NCBI GenBank assembly: GCA_045537695.1
Contig: JAZSQB010000001.1
Coordinates: forward strand, 1 to 11,604
DNA from: RGIG2041 sp045537695
Lineage (GTDB): Bacteria > Bacillota > Clostridia > UBA1381 > UMGS1253
Length of the DNA: 11,604 nt
Reading direction: 5' to 3'
Under the pieces are notes generated by a model, which worked only from the letters and a program-made list of their open reading frames with translations, was not told the DNA's origin and ran no database searches. This document shows positions 1 through 6,088 of this stretch, in pieces. The number at the start of each line of letters is the position of its first letter. Position 1 is the stretch's first letter. The position numbers and the translations under genes were made by a program.

Positions 1-2190
1 CTTCCCGAAAGCTATGACAGCCAAAAGGAATACCCCTTTTTACTTTATCTTCATGGAGGTTCAATAGGTTATCACCGTTCTAATGGCAGAACCCCTTGGA
101 CTACTGATCTTGGAAATAGTGAATATGCTGAAAGTATTGCAAACAGCATAAAAGATTGCATAATATTTGCCCCTCAGGCTCCCGGTGCCCCGCAAGAAAT
201 TAAAGATGCAAAAAGTGCATATTGGAGCGAGTTTGCCAGCGGAATGGTAACAAAATTCAGTGTAGATAACAGTGCTTCTTCGCCATATCTTCGTGCGGTG
301 GAAAAAATGATGGAGAATTTTCTTGAAAAAGGTATTTCTCACAATGGCAGCATTTATACTGTTGATGCATCACGTTTATACGTAGCCGGACATTCAATGG
401 GCGGCATCGGGGTATATACAATTTTAAGAGATTGTCCCGATATGTTTGCTGCGGCTTTAATTGCTTCCGGCATTGGCGACCCTGATAGCGTTGACCTATG
501 GAAGAGTACACCCGCACGTATTGTTCACGGAACAAAAGATGCTACAATTTCATACAAAGCCGCAGAGGTAATGATTGAAGCGTTAAAAGAGTATCCCAAT
601 GTAGAAATGGTCACACTTGTAAATGGTGTCCACAACATACAATCGTATCTCTACGGTCCGGATTGGGATGAAGGCACAAACGAACATTTTCTCTGGATGG
701 CAACGAAGGACCGCGACACGAATGTAATTGAAGGCGACGCTATGAAGCACACATATGTAATGGCTGCGACAGACGTGCCGGAAAGCAAAAGCGTAAAGGT
801 CTTTTTGGACGGCGAAGAGGTTCTTTTCCCGGATGAACAGCCTTTCACCAACACGGCTATACAGCAGCGTAAGGGTTCTAAACTTGTTGAAGGGGATAAC
901 AGAGGTGTATTTATTCCTGTTCGTGCAATGAGCGAGGCGGCGGGTTTTGAGGTTTCATGGGACGATGAAACACAGACCGTAGAGTTAAAAAAAGGCGACA
1001 GAGTAAGCTCAGTTACCATCGATGGTAACTGTGTTGTTAACGGCGCTGTAAAGAATTGTATCTTTAGCTTTCCAAAGCGAAATGACAGAGTTTTTGTTTC
1101 TATGCACGGCATATGCCAGGCGCTGGGTTGCACAATGAGATGGGACAACATCAATCGTGTTGTTTACTTCTATTCCGAAGATAAATTCCCGATGGGCGCT
1201 GATTTATCTCAAGGCACCTATTCGGTATCGAATATAGAACACGAAAAATACAATGACTTTTACGCTGTGGCAGAGAAGGAATTCATTGTTCCCGGCGTGC
1301 AGGACGATTTTGTTCAGGGCGGCATTGCATACAGAAAGGATACCAACCAATTCTATGTTGCGGGCTATTTTAATACAGAGCGCAACTCGGCAATTGCTGT
1401 TATAGATGCTTCCACAGGAAAAATAGCAGCACATCTGCGCCTCGTGAATATCGACGGAAGCGTGCACACAGGTCAATTAAGCGGCATTGCGGTAAGTGAT
1501 AAAGATGTCTATTTGGCAAACGGAGATACCGTACAAAGAATTGCACTTGCAAGTCTGGATGATGCATCGCCGAACGGCTACGTACAAGTTGAGGAAAACA
1601 TAAACCTCAGTTTGGGACAGCCCTGCGCAATTTCCTTTGTTGAAGTTAAAGATGGATACTTGTGGGCAGGCAACTATTACAAGGCTGACGATAAAAATTA
1701 TAACGTAAAGGCTTGCGAACAGTACGGATTTCTTCTGAAAGGCTATGAAATTGATTCGGCTACCGGCAGACTTTCGGAAAAGAACAAGGCGCAGGAGAAT
1801 CAGCCGTATGACTACGTTCCGGATGTGCTTTATTCGCTCGATAAACCCGAGGGAATTCAAGGAATGACTGTATCCGGAAACTATATTATCACGGCTTCCG
1901 CTTACAATAACGGTAACTCACCTGTTCGAATTTTTGATAAGACAAAAATTTCGGACAGTGGGGAAAAGGTTGTTCTTGCCGGTGGGATTGAAATTCCCGT
2001 AATGCATTTGGAGAGTGAAACGAAAGTCGATGCTATGCCGTATGCTGAAGGCATCACCGAAGCGAATGGCAAGCTGTATGTCTTATTCAAATCTGCATCG
2101 ATCTATTTGCGTAAATCAACCAATGTAGTTACTACAGACCATGTTTGGGAATTAGATATTGATAAACTTATCGGCACTGCGCAGAAGTGA
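1..2190 (+). CDS. Esterase-like alpha/beta hydrolase with stalk domain and propeller-like C-terminus (5' partial)
   Basis: The frame is open from base 1, so the N-terminus and any signal peptide lie outside the window; 729 residues are visible. Residues ~1-240 form an alpha/beta hydrolase of the PHB-depolymerase/feruloyl-esterase type. They show an oxyanion-hole LHGG (17-20), a nucleophile elbow GHSMGG with Ser132, a probable acid Asp180 in HGTKD and a probable catalytic His211. Residues ~290-395 resemble the copper amine oxidase N-terminal 'stalk' domain (VFIPVRAM at 303, then two AxGxxxxWD-type repeats), a non-catalytic module common in secreted clostridial proteins. Residues ~400-725 contain repeated beta-strand motifs of the GGIAY / LSGIAV / IQGMTV / AEGITE kind, suggesting a beta-propeller. 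I infer an exported ester hydrolase, perhaps acting on polysaccharide esters; the substrate is unknown. It ends in TGA, 32 nt before the likely start of the AraC-family gene, so the two are probably co-transcribed. Confidence 0.85.
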   Translation, partial: LPESYDSQKEYPFLLYLHGGSIGYHRSNGRTPWTTDLGNSEYAESIANSIKDCIIFAPQAPGAPQEIKDAKSAYWSEFASGMVTKFSVDNSASSPYLRAVEKMMENFLEKGISHNGSIYTVDASRLYVAGHSMGGIGVYTILRDCPDMFAAALIASGIGDPDSVDLWKSTPARIVHGTKDATISYKAAEVMIEALKEYPNVEMVTLVNGVHNIQSYLYGPDWDEGTNEHFLWMATKDRDTNVIEGDAMKHTYVMAATDVPESKSVKVFLDGEEVLFPDEQPFTNTAIQQRKGSKLVEGDNRGVFIPVRAMSEAAGFEVSWDDETQTVELKKGDRVSSVTIDGNCVVNGAVKNCIFSFPKRNDRVFVSMHGICQALGCTMRWDNINRVVYFYSEDKFPMGADLSQGTYSVSNIEHEKYNDFYAVAEKEFIVPGVQDDFVQGGIAYRKDTNQFYVAGYFNTERNSAIAVIDASTGKIAAHLRLVNIDGSVHTGQLSGIAVSDKDVYLANGDTVQRIALASLDDASPNGYVQVEENINLSLGQPCAISFVEVKDGYLWAGNYYKADDKNYNVKACEQYGFLLKGYEIDSATGRLSEKNKAQENQPYDYVPDVLYSLDKPEGIQGMTVSGNYIITASAYNNGNSPVRIFDKTKISDSGEKVVLAGGIEIPVMHLESETKVDAMPYAEGITEANGKLYVLFKSASIYLRKSTNVVTTDHVWELDIDKLIGTAQK
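1010..1031. repeat. 22-bp perfect palindrome inside the esterase gene
   Basis: The arms CAGTTACCATC and GATGGTAACTG are exact reverse complements with no spacer. The palindrome lies in the stalk-domain coding sequence (reading S-V-T-I-D-G-N-C). It could be a dimeric protein-binding site, an mRNA hairpin or coincidence; no function can be assigned from sequence alone. Confidence 0.6.
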
Positions 2191-2222
2191 GAGAAGCAAA
2201 AACTGCAGAAAGAAAAACGATT

Positions 2223-3041
2223 ATGGCAAATTCATTGCACAATCACCAGTACGGTGCGAAATGGACAGACATTCGCGTTCATAAAAAAGAAAGATACAAA
2301 GCCACATGGATTGACTTTCATGAGCACCCGTTTTATGAAATACAGCTTATTCTTTCGGGAAATGTCAAAATCATTATAGACAATAAGACGGTTGATTCAG
2401 CAGAAAACAAGCTCGTTCTCGTAAAGCCGAAGGTGGAACATTTTGTGTCCAGCAATCCTGATGTGGTGTACAGTAGTCTTTATTTGGTTTTTACTGAAGA
2501 TTACATCAAAAGCTATGACATACAAAGTATGAATCTCCTGTCTGTTTTCGGCAGCAGAGGAGAGGTTTATGACCTTACGCCGGAGCAAACCGAACGGTGT
2601 GAAAAAATCATAGATTCAATTGCAAAAGAAGAAAACAAATTGAGAAAAAGATTTTTGGTGTTTTATCTGCTTTCGTATATAGCTGATTTTTCAAAACAGC
2701 ATGCTGCTTACACTACCACGATTCCGAAAGCGATTGTTGAAGCAGTAGCATACATTAACAAGCATTATGCAGAAAAAATCACCGCACAGAAGCTTGCTGA
2801 TGAAGTGCATATAGGTCGAACAACTCTGATGACGCAATTTAAAAAGTATACGGGAAAAACACTGCAAGAATACATAACCAACTGCCGTTTGCGAGAAGCG
2901 ATAAACCTTATTTCGGAAGGGAAAACCGAATATGAGGCTGCGGTGAGGAGCGGCTTTAGTGACAGCAGCTCGCTTATACAAAGCTTTAAAAGAAGCTTTA
3001 AAATAACGCCCGGTCAATACATCCGAAATATTAAAGAGTAG
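2223..3041 (+). CDS. AraC-family transcriptional regulator
   Basis: A 272-residue protein with the usual AraC layout. The N-terminal ~150 residues look like a cupin sensor domain (WIDFHEHPFYEIQLILSG, then beta strands). The C-terminal ~100 residues are the DNA-binding domain, with a first helix-turn-helix near 186-207 (ITAQKLADEVHIGRTTLMTQF) and a second near 233-263 ending in the family hallmark FKITPGQYIR. The frame also allows a GTG at 2187 overlapping the upstream TGA, but no Shine-Dalgarno precedes it. ATG 2223 follows a weak AGAAAG and matches the usual N-terminal length. Close coupling to the esterase gene suggests it controls uptake or breakdown of a carbohydrate that the esterase acts on; that is inference, and the effector is unknown. 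It ends with TAG just before a strong terminator. Confidence 0.9.
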   Translation: MANSLHNHQYGAKWTDIRVHKKERYKATWIDFHEHPFYEIQLILSGNVKIIIDNKTVDSAENKLVLVKPKVEHFVSSNPDVVYSSLYLVFTEDYIKSYDIQSMNLLSVFGSRGEVYDLTPEQTERCEKIIDSIAKEENKLRKRFLVFYLLSYIADFSKQHAAYTTTIPKAIVEAVAYINKHYAEKITAQKLADEVHIGRTTLMTQFKKYTGKTLQEYITNCRLREAINLISEGKTEYEAAVRSGFSDSSSLIQSFKRSFKITPGQYIRNIKE

Positions 3042-3072
3042 TTATTTCTGCGGTTTAGATGCGACGGAACAT

Positions 3073-3106
3073 AAAAAGAAGTAAGCATTTTGCTTACTTC
3101 TTTTTT
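3073..3106 (+). terminator. Rho-independent terminator after the AraC-family gene
   Basis: The stem GAAGTAAGC/GCTTACTTC (3078-3086 with 3092-3100) has an ATTTT loop, extends through flanking A5/T5 pairs, and ends in six T. The A-tract on the left means it could also work for the opposite strand. It closes the esterase-AraC unit. Confidence 0.85.
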
Positions 3107-3122
3107 GTTTTTGTGTTATAAT
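3094..3122 (+). promoter_or_regulatory. Possible sigma-A promoter overlapping the terminator
   Basis: A perfect -10 TATAAT (3117-3122) is preceded by TGT, an extended -10. The -35 candidate TTACTT (3094-3099) is weak and sits in the terminator stem, 17 nt upstream. Predicted start is near 3129. A terminator-like hairpin follows at 3155-3184, so it may drive only a very short RNA. Confidence 0.45.
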
Positions 3123-3154
3123 TCGTATATACAGTTTTTTGCTTCGCAAAATGC

Positions 3155-3184
3155 CTGCGCGTTTTAACACGCTTGCAGTTTTTT
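3155..3184 (+). terminator. Terminator-like hairpin in the leader upstream of the dehydrogenase
   Basis: CTGC-GCGT (3155-3162) pairs with ACGC (3169-3172) and GCAG (3175-3178), with a TT bulge on the 3' arm, and six T follow directly (3179-3184). Just upstream is another small hairpin, TTTTGC-TTC-GCAAAA (3137-3151). The pair could be an attenuator or the end of a ~55-nt transcript. Stem stability was judged by eye only. Confidence 0.4.
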
Positions 3185-3217
3185 ATGTACCCGTCGTGGC
3201 AGAGGATTTTCATAAGG

Positions 3218-3246
3218 TTGCGTTCGGGATTGTTTTGTGGTAGAAT
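3218..3246 (+). promoter_or_regulatory. Sigma-A promoter for the dehydrogenase (and probably dtd)
   Basis: The -35 TTGCGT (3218-3223) is followed after 17 nt by TAGAAT (3241-3246), with TGG giving an extended -10. The predicted start near 3253 leaves about 35 nt of leader before ATG 3288. Confidence 0.6.
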
Positions 3247-3287
3247 AAATTCAAAATGAATCAGTGACGATGAAAGGGAAATTGGAA

Positions 3288-3785
3288 ATGGAAAGAAAAA
3301 TCGATGTTGCATTTAAGTTTGGTTGCGGAAGATATATTCAGGAGGAAAATGCAATCGAAAATAATCTCTATACAGAATTGAAAAATTTAGGAAATAAAGC
3401 TTTATTTGTTGCAAGGGATAACGGCTTTAACGCTGCAGAGCAAAAGATCCGGAAAGCACTTGACGGTACGGTTGTGACCTATGAGTTTAAAAGATTCGAC
3501 AGCGTTCCGTGTATGGAAAATGCAGAAGAAATCGCATCATATGTCAAACGAAATGGCTTCGACATCGTATGCGGCGTCGGTGGTGGCGTTATGGGAGATA
3601 TTGTGAAGCTGGTGGCGGCACTTGCCGATGTAGCACTTGTGCAGATACCGACGTCTTCCGCAACTTGTGTTTCGGCAACGCCGCTGAGTATTATGTACGA
3701 TAAAAATACCCATGCATATAAAGGCGGCTACATATGCAGAAGAGAAGCGGATGCGGTTATTGTTGATACAACGATTCTGATTTAG
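3288..3785 (+). CDS. Truncated N-terminal half of the GldA-like dehydrogenase
   Basis: If TAG 3783 is obeyed, translation gives a 165-residue product holding only the Rossmann-like nucleotide-binding domain (GVGGG at 96-100) and lacking all three metal ligands, so it should be catalytically dead. It keeps a good promoter and ribosome binding site. Confidence 0.55.
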   Translation: MERKIDVAFKFGCGRYIQEENAIENNLYTELKNLGNKALFVARDNGFNAAEQKIRKALDGTVVTYEFKRFDSVPCMENAEEIASYVKRNGFDIVCGVGGGVMGDIVKLVAALADVALVQIPTSSATCVSATPLSIMYDKNTHAYKGGYICRREADAVIVDTTILI

Positions 3786-3833
3786 CAGCCTGCAAGACTG
3801 TTCTGGGCCGGCATTGTTGATTCCAAAGCCAAA

Positions 3834-4373
3834 ATGATTGAAATCCAGCACTATTTTATGAACGGAAAAGCAGTGCCGATCGGCTTGGAGATGGCATGGG
3901 CAGTATCCAAAGAAGTTTATAAATTCTATAGAGACAATATGGATGAAATCGCCAAGGCAATCAAAGAAAAGCAAATCAGCAAGACGTTTGAACTTGCGGT
4001 GTTTTATGCCATTGCGGTTACCGGCATTATCAGCGGACTTTCGAAAAACTCATCGCAGACGGCATTGGCGCATGCACTTTATTATAATGCAAGGACGAGC
4101 TTTTGCAAAGAGGCAAGAAGCTACCTGCACGGCGAAATTGTAGGTGTCGGTCTGGTTGTACAACTTGCATATAACGGGCTGGATTATGCAACTGAGATTA
4201 AAAAACTCAAATCTATGAATCTTCCGGCATCGCTTTCGGATATCGGCATCGAACCGAATAACGAAAACATACATACTGTTGTGAACTGGCTTTATGAGGG
4301 TGTAAAAACGGAAGGCGATGCAGAAGAAGTAAAACAAAAATTAGAAAATGCAGTTAAGACGATATGCAAATAA
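3834..4373 (+). CDS. Open C-terminal half of the GldA-like dehydrogenase, probably not initiated on its own
   Basis: This is a 179-residue open stretch from the first in-frame ATG after the amber codon. It contains the helical metal-binding domain with His262 and His281 (full-length numbering), but the Asp178 ligand lies upstream of this ATG. No Shine-Dalgarno precedes 3834, and that ATG corresponds to an internal residue of the family (AKMIE). It is best treated as the distal part of the broken gene. Confidence 0.35.
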   Translation: MIEIQHYFMNGKAVPIGLEMAWAVSKEVYKFYRDNMDEIAKAIKEKQISKTFELAVFYAIAVTGIISGLSKNSSQTALAHALYYNARTSFCKEARSYLHGEIVGVGLVVQLAYNGLDYATEIKKLKSMNLPASLSDIGIEPNNENIHTVVNWLYEGVKTEGDAEEVKQKLENAVKTICK

Positions 4374-4409
4374 ATATATGGAATTCAATTATGTATAGGA
4401 GAAATTGGT

Positions 4410-4853
4410 ATGAGAGCGATTGTACAGCGAGTGAAGCATGCATCCGTCACGGTAGGCGGTGAGGTTATCGGCAAAATTGGGCAGGGGTTTTTGGTGCTTG
4501 TCGGCGTAAAGTGTGGCGATACGGAAAAGAATGCGGATTTTATTATCAAGAAGTGTTGCGGTCTTCGCGTGTTTGAGGACAGCGAAGAGAAGATGAATTT
4601 GTCGCTTACAGACATCGGCGGCAGTTTATTAATCGTGCCGAATTTTACCTTGTATGCGGACTGCAAAAAGGGATTTCGTCCGGGTTTTTCGGACGCGGCG
4701 CCGCCTGCGGAAGCAGAAAGGCTGTATAATTATGTCGTGGAAGGCTGTAAACAGAGCGGTATTCCTGTTCAGACCGGCAGTTTCGGCGCAGATATGAAGG
4801 TTGAGCTTTTAAACGACGGTCCGATTACGCTTATAATTGAAAATGAGGGGTAA
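4410..4853 (+). CDS. dtd: D-aminoacyl-tRNA deacylase (DTD)
   Basis: A 147-residue cytoplasmic homodimeric proofreading enzyme that removes D-amino acids (and glycine from tRNA-Ala) from mischarged tRNAs. The start MRAIVQRVKHASVTV is typical, the length is normal, and the cross-subunit Gly-cisPro motif is intact as NDGPIT (135-140), as is FGADMKV just before it. The other signature, SQFTL at 77-81 in the E. coli enzyme, reads PNFTL here, with Phe79 and Thr80 kept. AGGAGAAA at 4397-4404 is a good ribosome binding site. The gene starts 36 nt after the broken dehydrogenase with no clear terminator or promoter between them, so it is probably co-transcribed from the 3218 promoter. The ~590 untranslated nt after the amber codon might then reduce dtd expression by polarity (inference). 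Confidence 0.95.
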   Translation: MRAIVQRVKHASVTVGGEVIGKIGQGFLVLVGVKCGDTEKNADFIIKKCCGLRVFEDSEEKMNLSLTDIGGSLLIVPNFTLYADCKKGFRPGFSDAAPPAEAERLYNYVVEGCKQSGIPVQTGSFGADMKVELLNDGPITLIIENEG

Positions 4854-4859
4854 AAAATA

Positions 4860-4888
4860 TTGACATACCGCACCTTTGGTGGTATTAT
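4860..4888 (+). promoter_or_regulatory. Sigma-A promoter of the asd-dapA-dapB operon
   Basis: A perfect -35 TTGACA (4860-4865) and TATTAT -10 (4883-4888) are separated by 17 nt, starting six bases after the dtd stop. The spacer carries a small inverted repeat, CACC-TTT-GGTG. Predicted start is near 4895, leaving a leader of about 55 nt. Confidence 0.8.
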
Positions 4889-4897
4889 ATATAAGAT

Positions 4898-4921
4898 ATA
4901 ATGCATAAATATTTGCATTAT
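4898..4921. promoter_or_regulatory. Perfect 8-bp inverted repeat at the asd transcription start (candidate operator)
   Basis: ATAATGCA (4898-4905) and TGCATTAT (4914-4921) are exact reverse complements around an 8-nt AT-only spacer. They begin about 10 nt after the -10 box, where a repressor would block initiation. It could also fold in the mRNA just upstream of the GGAGGG site. I cannot match it to a known regulator. Confidence 0.5.
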
Positions 4922-4949
4922 TTGAGTTATAAACTGGAGGGCAATGAAA

Positions 4950-6029
4950 ATGAAAGAGTTTAACGTAGCGGTTGTCGGCGCAACCGGCATGGTAGGACAG
5001 AGATTTATCACGCTTTTAAACGAGCATCCGTGGTTTCACATTAAGGTGCTTGCAGCGAGTGCGCGTTCTGCCGGCAAAACCTATGAAGAAGCAGTAGACG
5101 GCAGATGGGCAATGAGCACCGAGATGCCGGAAAAGGTTAAAAAACTGGTTGTGAAAGACGCCGTAGCTGATAAAGAAGAAATTGCAAAGGAAGTTGATTT
5201 CATCTTCTGTGCAGTTGATATGAAGAAAGACGAAATCCGTGCATTGGAAGAGGCATATGCAAAGCTTGAGTGCCCGGTAATTTCCAACAACTCCGCACAT
5301 CGTCATACAGACGACGTGCCGATGATTATTCCGGAAATCAATCCGGAGCACGCTGAGATTATTGAAGCGCAGAAAAGGCGCCTCGGTACAAAGCGTGGCT
5401 TTATCGCGGTAAAGTCGAACTGCTCGTTGCAGAGCTACGTTCCGGCGCTGCACCCGCTTAAAAAATACGGCATTAAGGATGTTGTTGCTTGTACATACCA
5501 GGCAATCTCCGGTGCAGGTAAAACCTTTGAAAGATGGCCGGAAATTTTAGACAATGTAATTCCGTACATCGGCGGTGAGGAAGAGAAGAGTGAAGTTGAG
5601 CCGATGAAGATTTGGGGCACAATGCAGGACGGTAAAATTGTCGATGCAACCGAGCCGAGAATCACCGCGCAGTGCCTTAGAGTACCGGTGTCTGACGGTC
5701 ATACAGCGGCTGTATTTGTATCCTTTGAAAACAAGCCGTCCGTTGAAGAAATCAAAAAGGCATGGGTTGAATTTGCAGGTGAGCCGCAGGCACTGGAGTT
5801 GCCGAGCGCACCGAAGCAGTTCTTAAACTACTTTGAAGAAAATGACAGACCGCAGGCAAAGCTTGACAGAAACTTAGAGGGCGGTATGGCTGTCAGCGTA
5901 GGTCGTTTAAGAGAAGACAAGATTTACGATTATAAGTTTGTATGCCTTTCGCACAACACGCTCCGCGGCGCGGCAGGCGGTGCAGTGCTGATGGCTGAGC
6001 TTTTGGCAGCAAAGGGTTACATGGATTAA
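4950..6029 (+). CDS. asd: Aspartate-semialdehyde dehydrogenase (archaeal/fungal-type)
   Basis: Catalyses NADPH-dependent reductive dephosphorylation of aspartyl-4-phosphate to aspartate semialdehyde, the branch point to lysine/DAP, threonine and methionine. Near the N-terminus is the nucleotide-binding loop GATGMVGQRF. The catalytic Cys158 is in SNCSLQ and the base His251 in RVPVSDGHTAAV. The segment QAISGAGKTFERWPEILDNV and the following IPYIGGEEEK resemble archaeal and fungal (Hom2) enzymes more than the E. coli or Bacillus forms. Two ATGs, 4944 and 4950, are in frame. GGAGGG at 4936-4941 is only 2 nt from the first but 8 nt from the second, so 4950 is preferred (359 residues). It is the first gene of the asd-dapA-dapB unit and has its own promoter directly after dtd. 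Confidence 0.95.
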   Translation: MKEFNVAVVGATGMVGQRFITLLNEHPWFHIKVLAASARSAGKTYEEAVDGRWAMSTEMPEKVKKLVVKDAVADKEEIAKEVDFIFCAVDMKKDEIRALEEAYAKLECPVISNNSAHRHTDDVPMIIPEINPEHAEIIEAQKRRLGTKRGFIAVKSNCSLQSYVPALHPLKKYGIKDVVACTYQAISGAGKTFERWPEILDNVIPYIGGEEEKSEVEPMKIWGTMQDGKIVDATEPRITAQCLRVPVSDGHTAAVFVSFENKPSVEEIKKAWVEFAGEPQALELPSAPKQFLNYFEENDRPQAKLDRNLEGGMAVSVGRLREDKIYDYKFVCLSHNTLRGAAGGAVLMAELLAAKGYMD

Positions 6030-6033
6030 CGAT

Positions 6034-6063
6034 TTGACCTGTGTGGGCATATACTGATATACA
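6034..6063 (+). promoter_or_regulatory. Possible internal promoter upstream of dapA
   Basis: TTGACC (6034-6039) and TATACA (6058-6063) are separated by 18 nt, with TGA immediately before the -10 as an extended element. The predicted start near 6070 leaves under 20 nt before the dapA ATG, just enough for the AAGGAAG site. It would let dapA-dapB be expressed independently of asd. Confidence 0.4.
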
Positions 6064-6088
6064 TCCTATTTGAAAGGAAGTTTCGAAT

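Larger units (their letters stand above)
3288..4373 (+). pseudogene. Glycerol-dehydrogenase-like iron/zinc alcohol dehydrogenase, interrupted by an in-frame TAG
   Basis: Reading straight through TAG 3783-3785 gives 361 codons, the normal length of the GldA-like family (DHQ-synthase/iron-containing ADH fold). The reading frame is unchanged before and after the stop. The N-terminal half has the NAD-binding GVGGGVMGD (96-104) and the P-T-S-S-A-T-C segment. The C-terminal half has the expected metal ligands: Asp178 in GIVDSKAK, His262 in AHALYYN and His281 in LHGEIVGVG, equivalent to Asp173/His256/His274 of the Geobacillus enzyme. The stop falls at residue 166 in ILI-x-QPARLFWAGI, where the family usually has a polar or charged residue, so one base change (CAG or AAG to TAG) explains it. 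ATG 3288 is chosen because AAAGGG lies 9 nt upstream; GTG 3264 has no such site. The substrate (glycerol or another polyol) cannot be fixed. A recent nonsense mutation, a sequencing error or amber readthrough are all possible. Confidence 0.8.

Noticed and set aside
2187..2222. GTG 2187 as the AraC-family start, overlapping the esterase stop
   Set aside because: No ribosome binding site precedes it, and the added 12 residues do not match the family's usual N-terminus; ATG 2223 is preferred, though not certain.
2980..3004. Tandem AGCTTTAAAA repeat at the end of the AraC-family gene
   Set aside because: It encodes the normal SFKRSFK stretch of the second helix-turn-helix and needs no other explanation.
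3256..3267. Three-codon ORF (ATG-AAT-CAG-TGA) in the dehydrogenase leader
   Set aside because: It has no ribosome binding site and is too short to distinguish from chance.
3783..3785. Genome-wide reassignment of TAG to an amino acid
   Set aside because: The AraC-family gene and the flippase both end in TAG at their natural C-termini, so TAG works as a stop here.
3834..4373. A separate gene for a 179-residue dehydrogenase
   Set aside because: It is in the same frame as the upstream half, has no Shine-Dalgarno, and its first Met is an internal family residue; it is the distal part of the amber-interrupted gene.
4895..4949. Lysine riboswitch upstream of asd
   Set aside because: The leader is only about 55 nt, much shorter than an L-box, and lacks its conserved helices.
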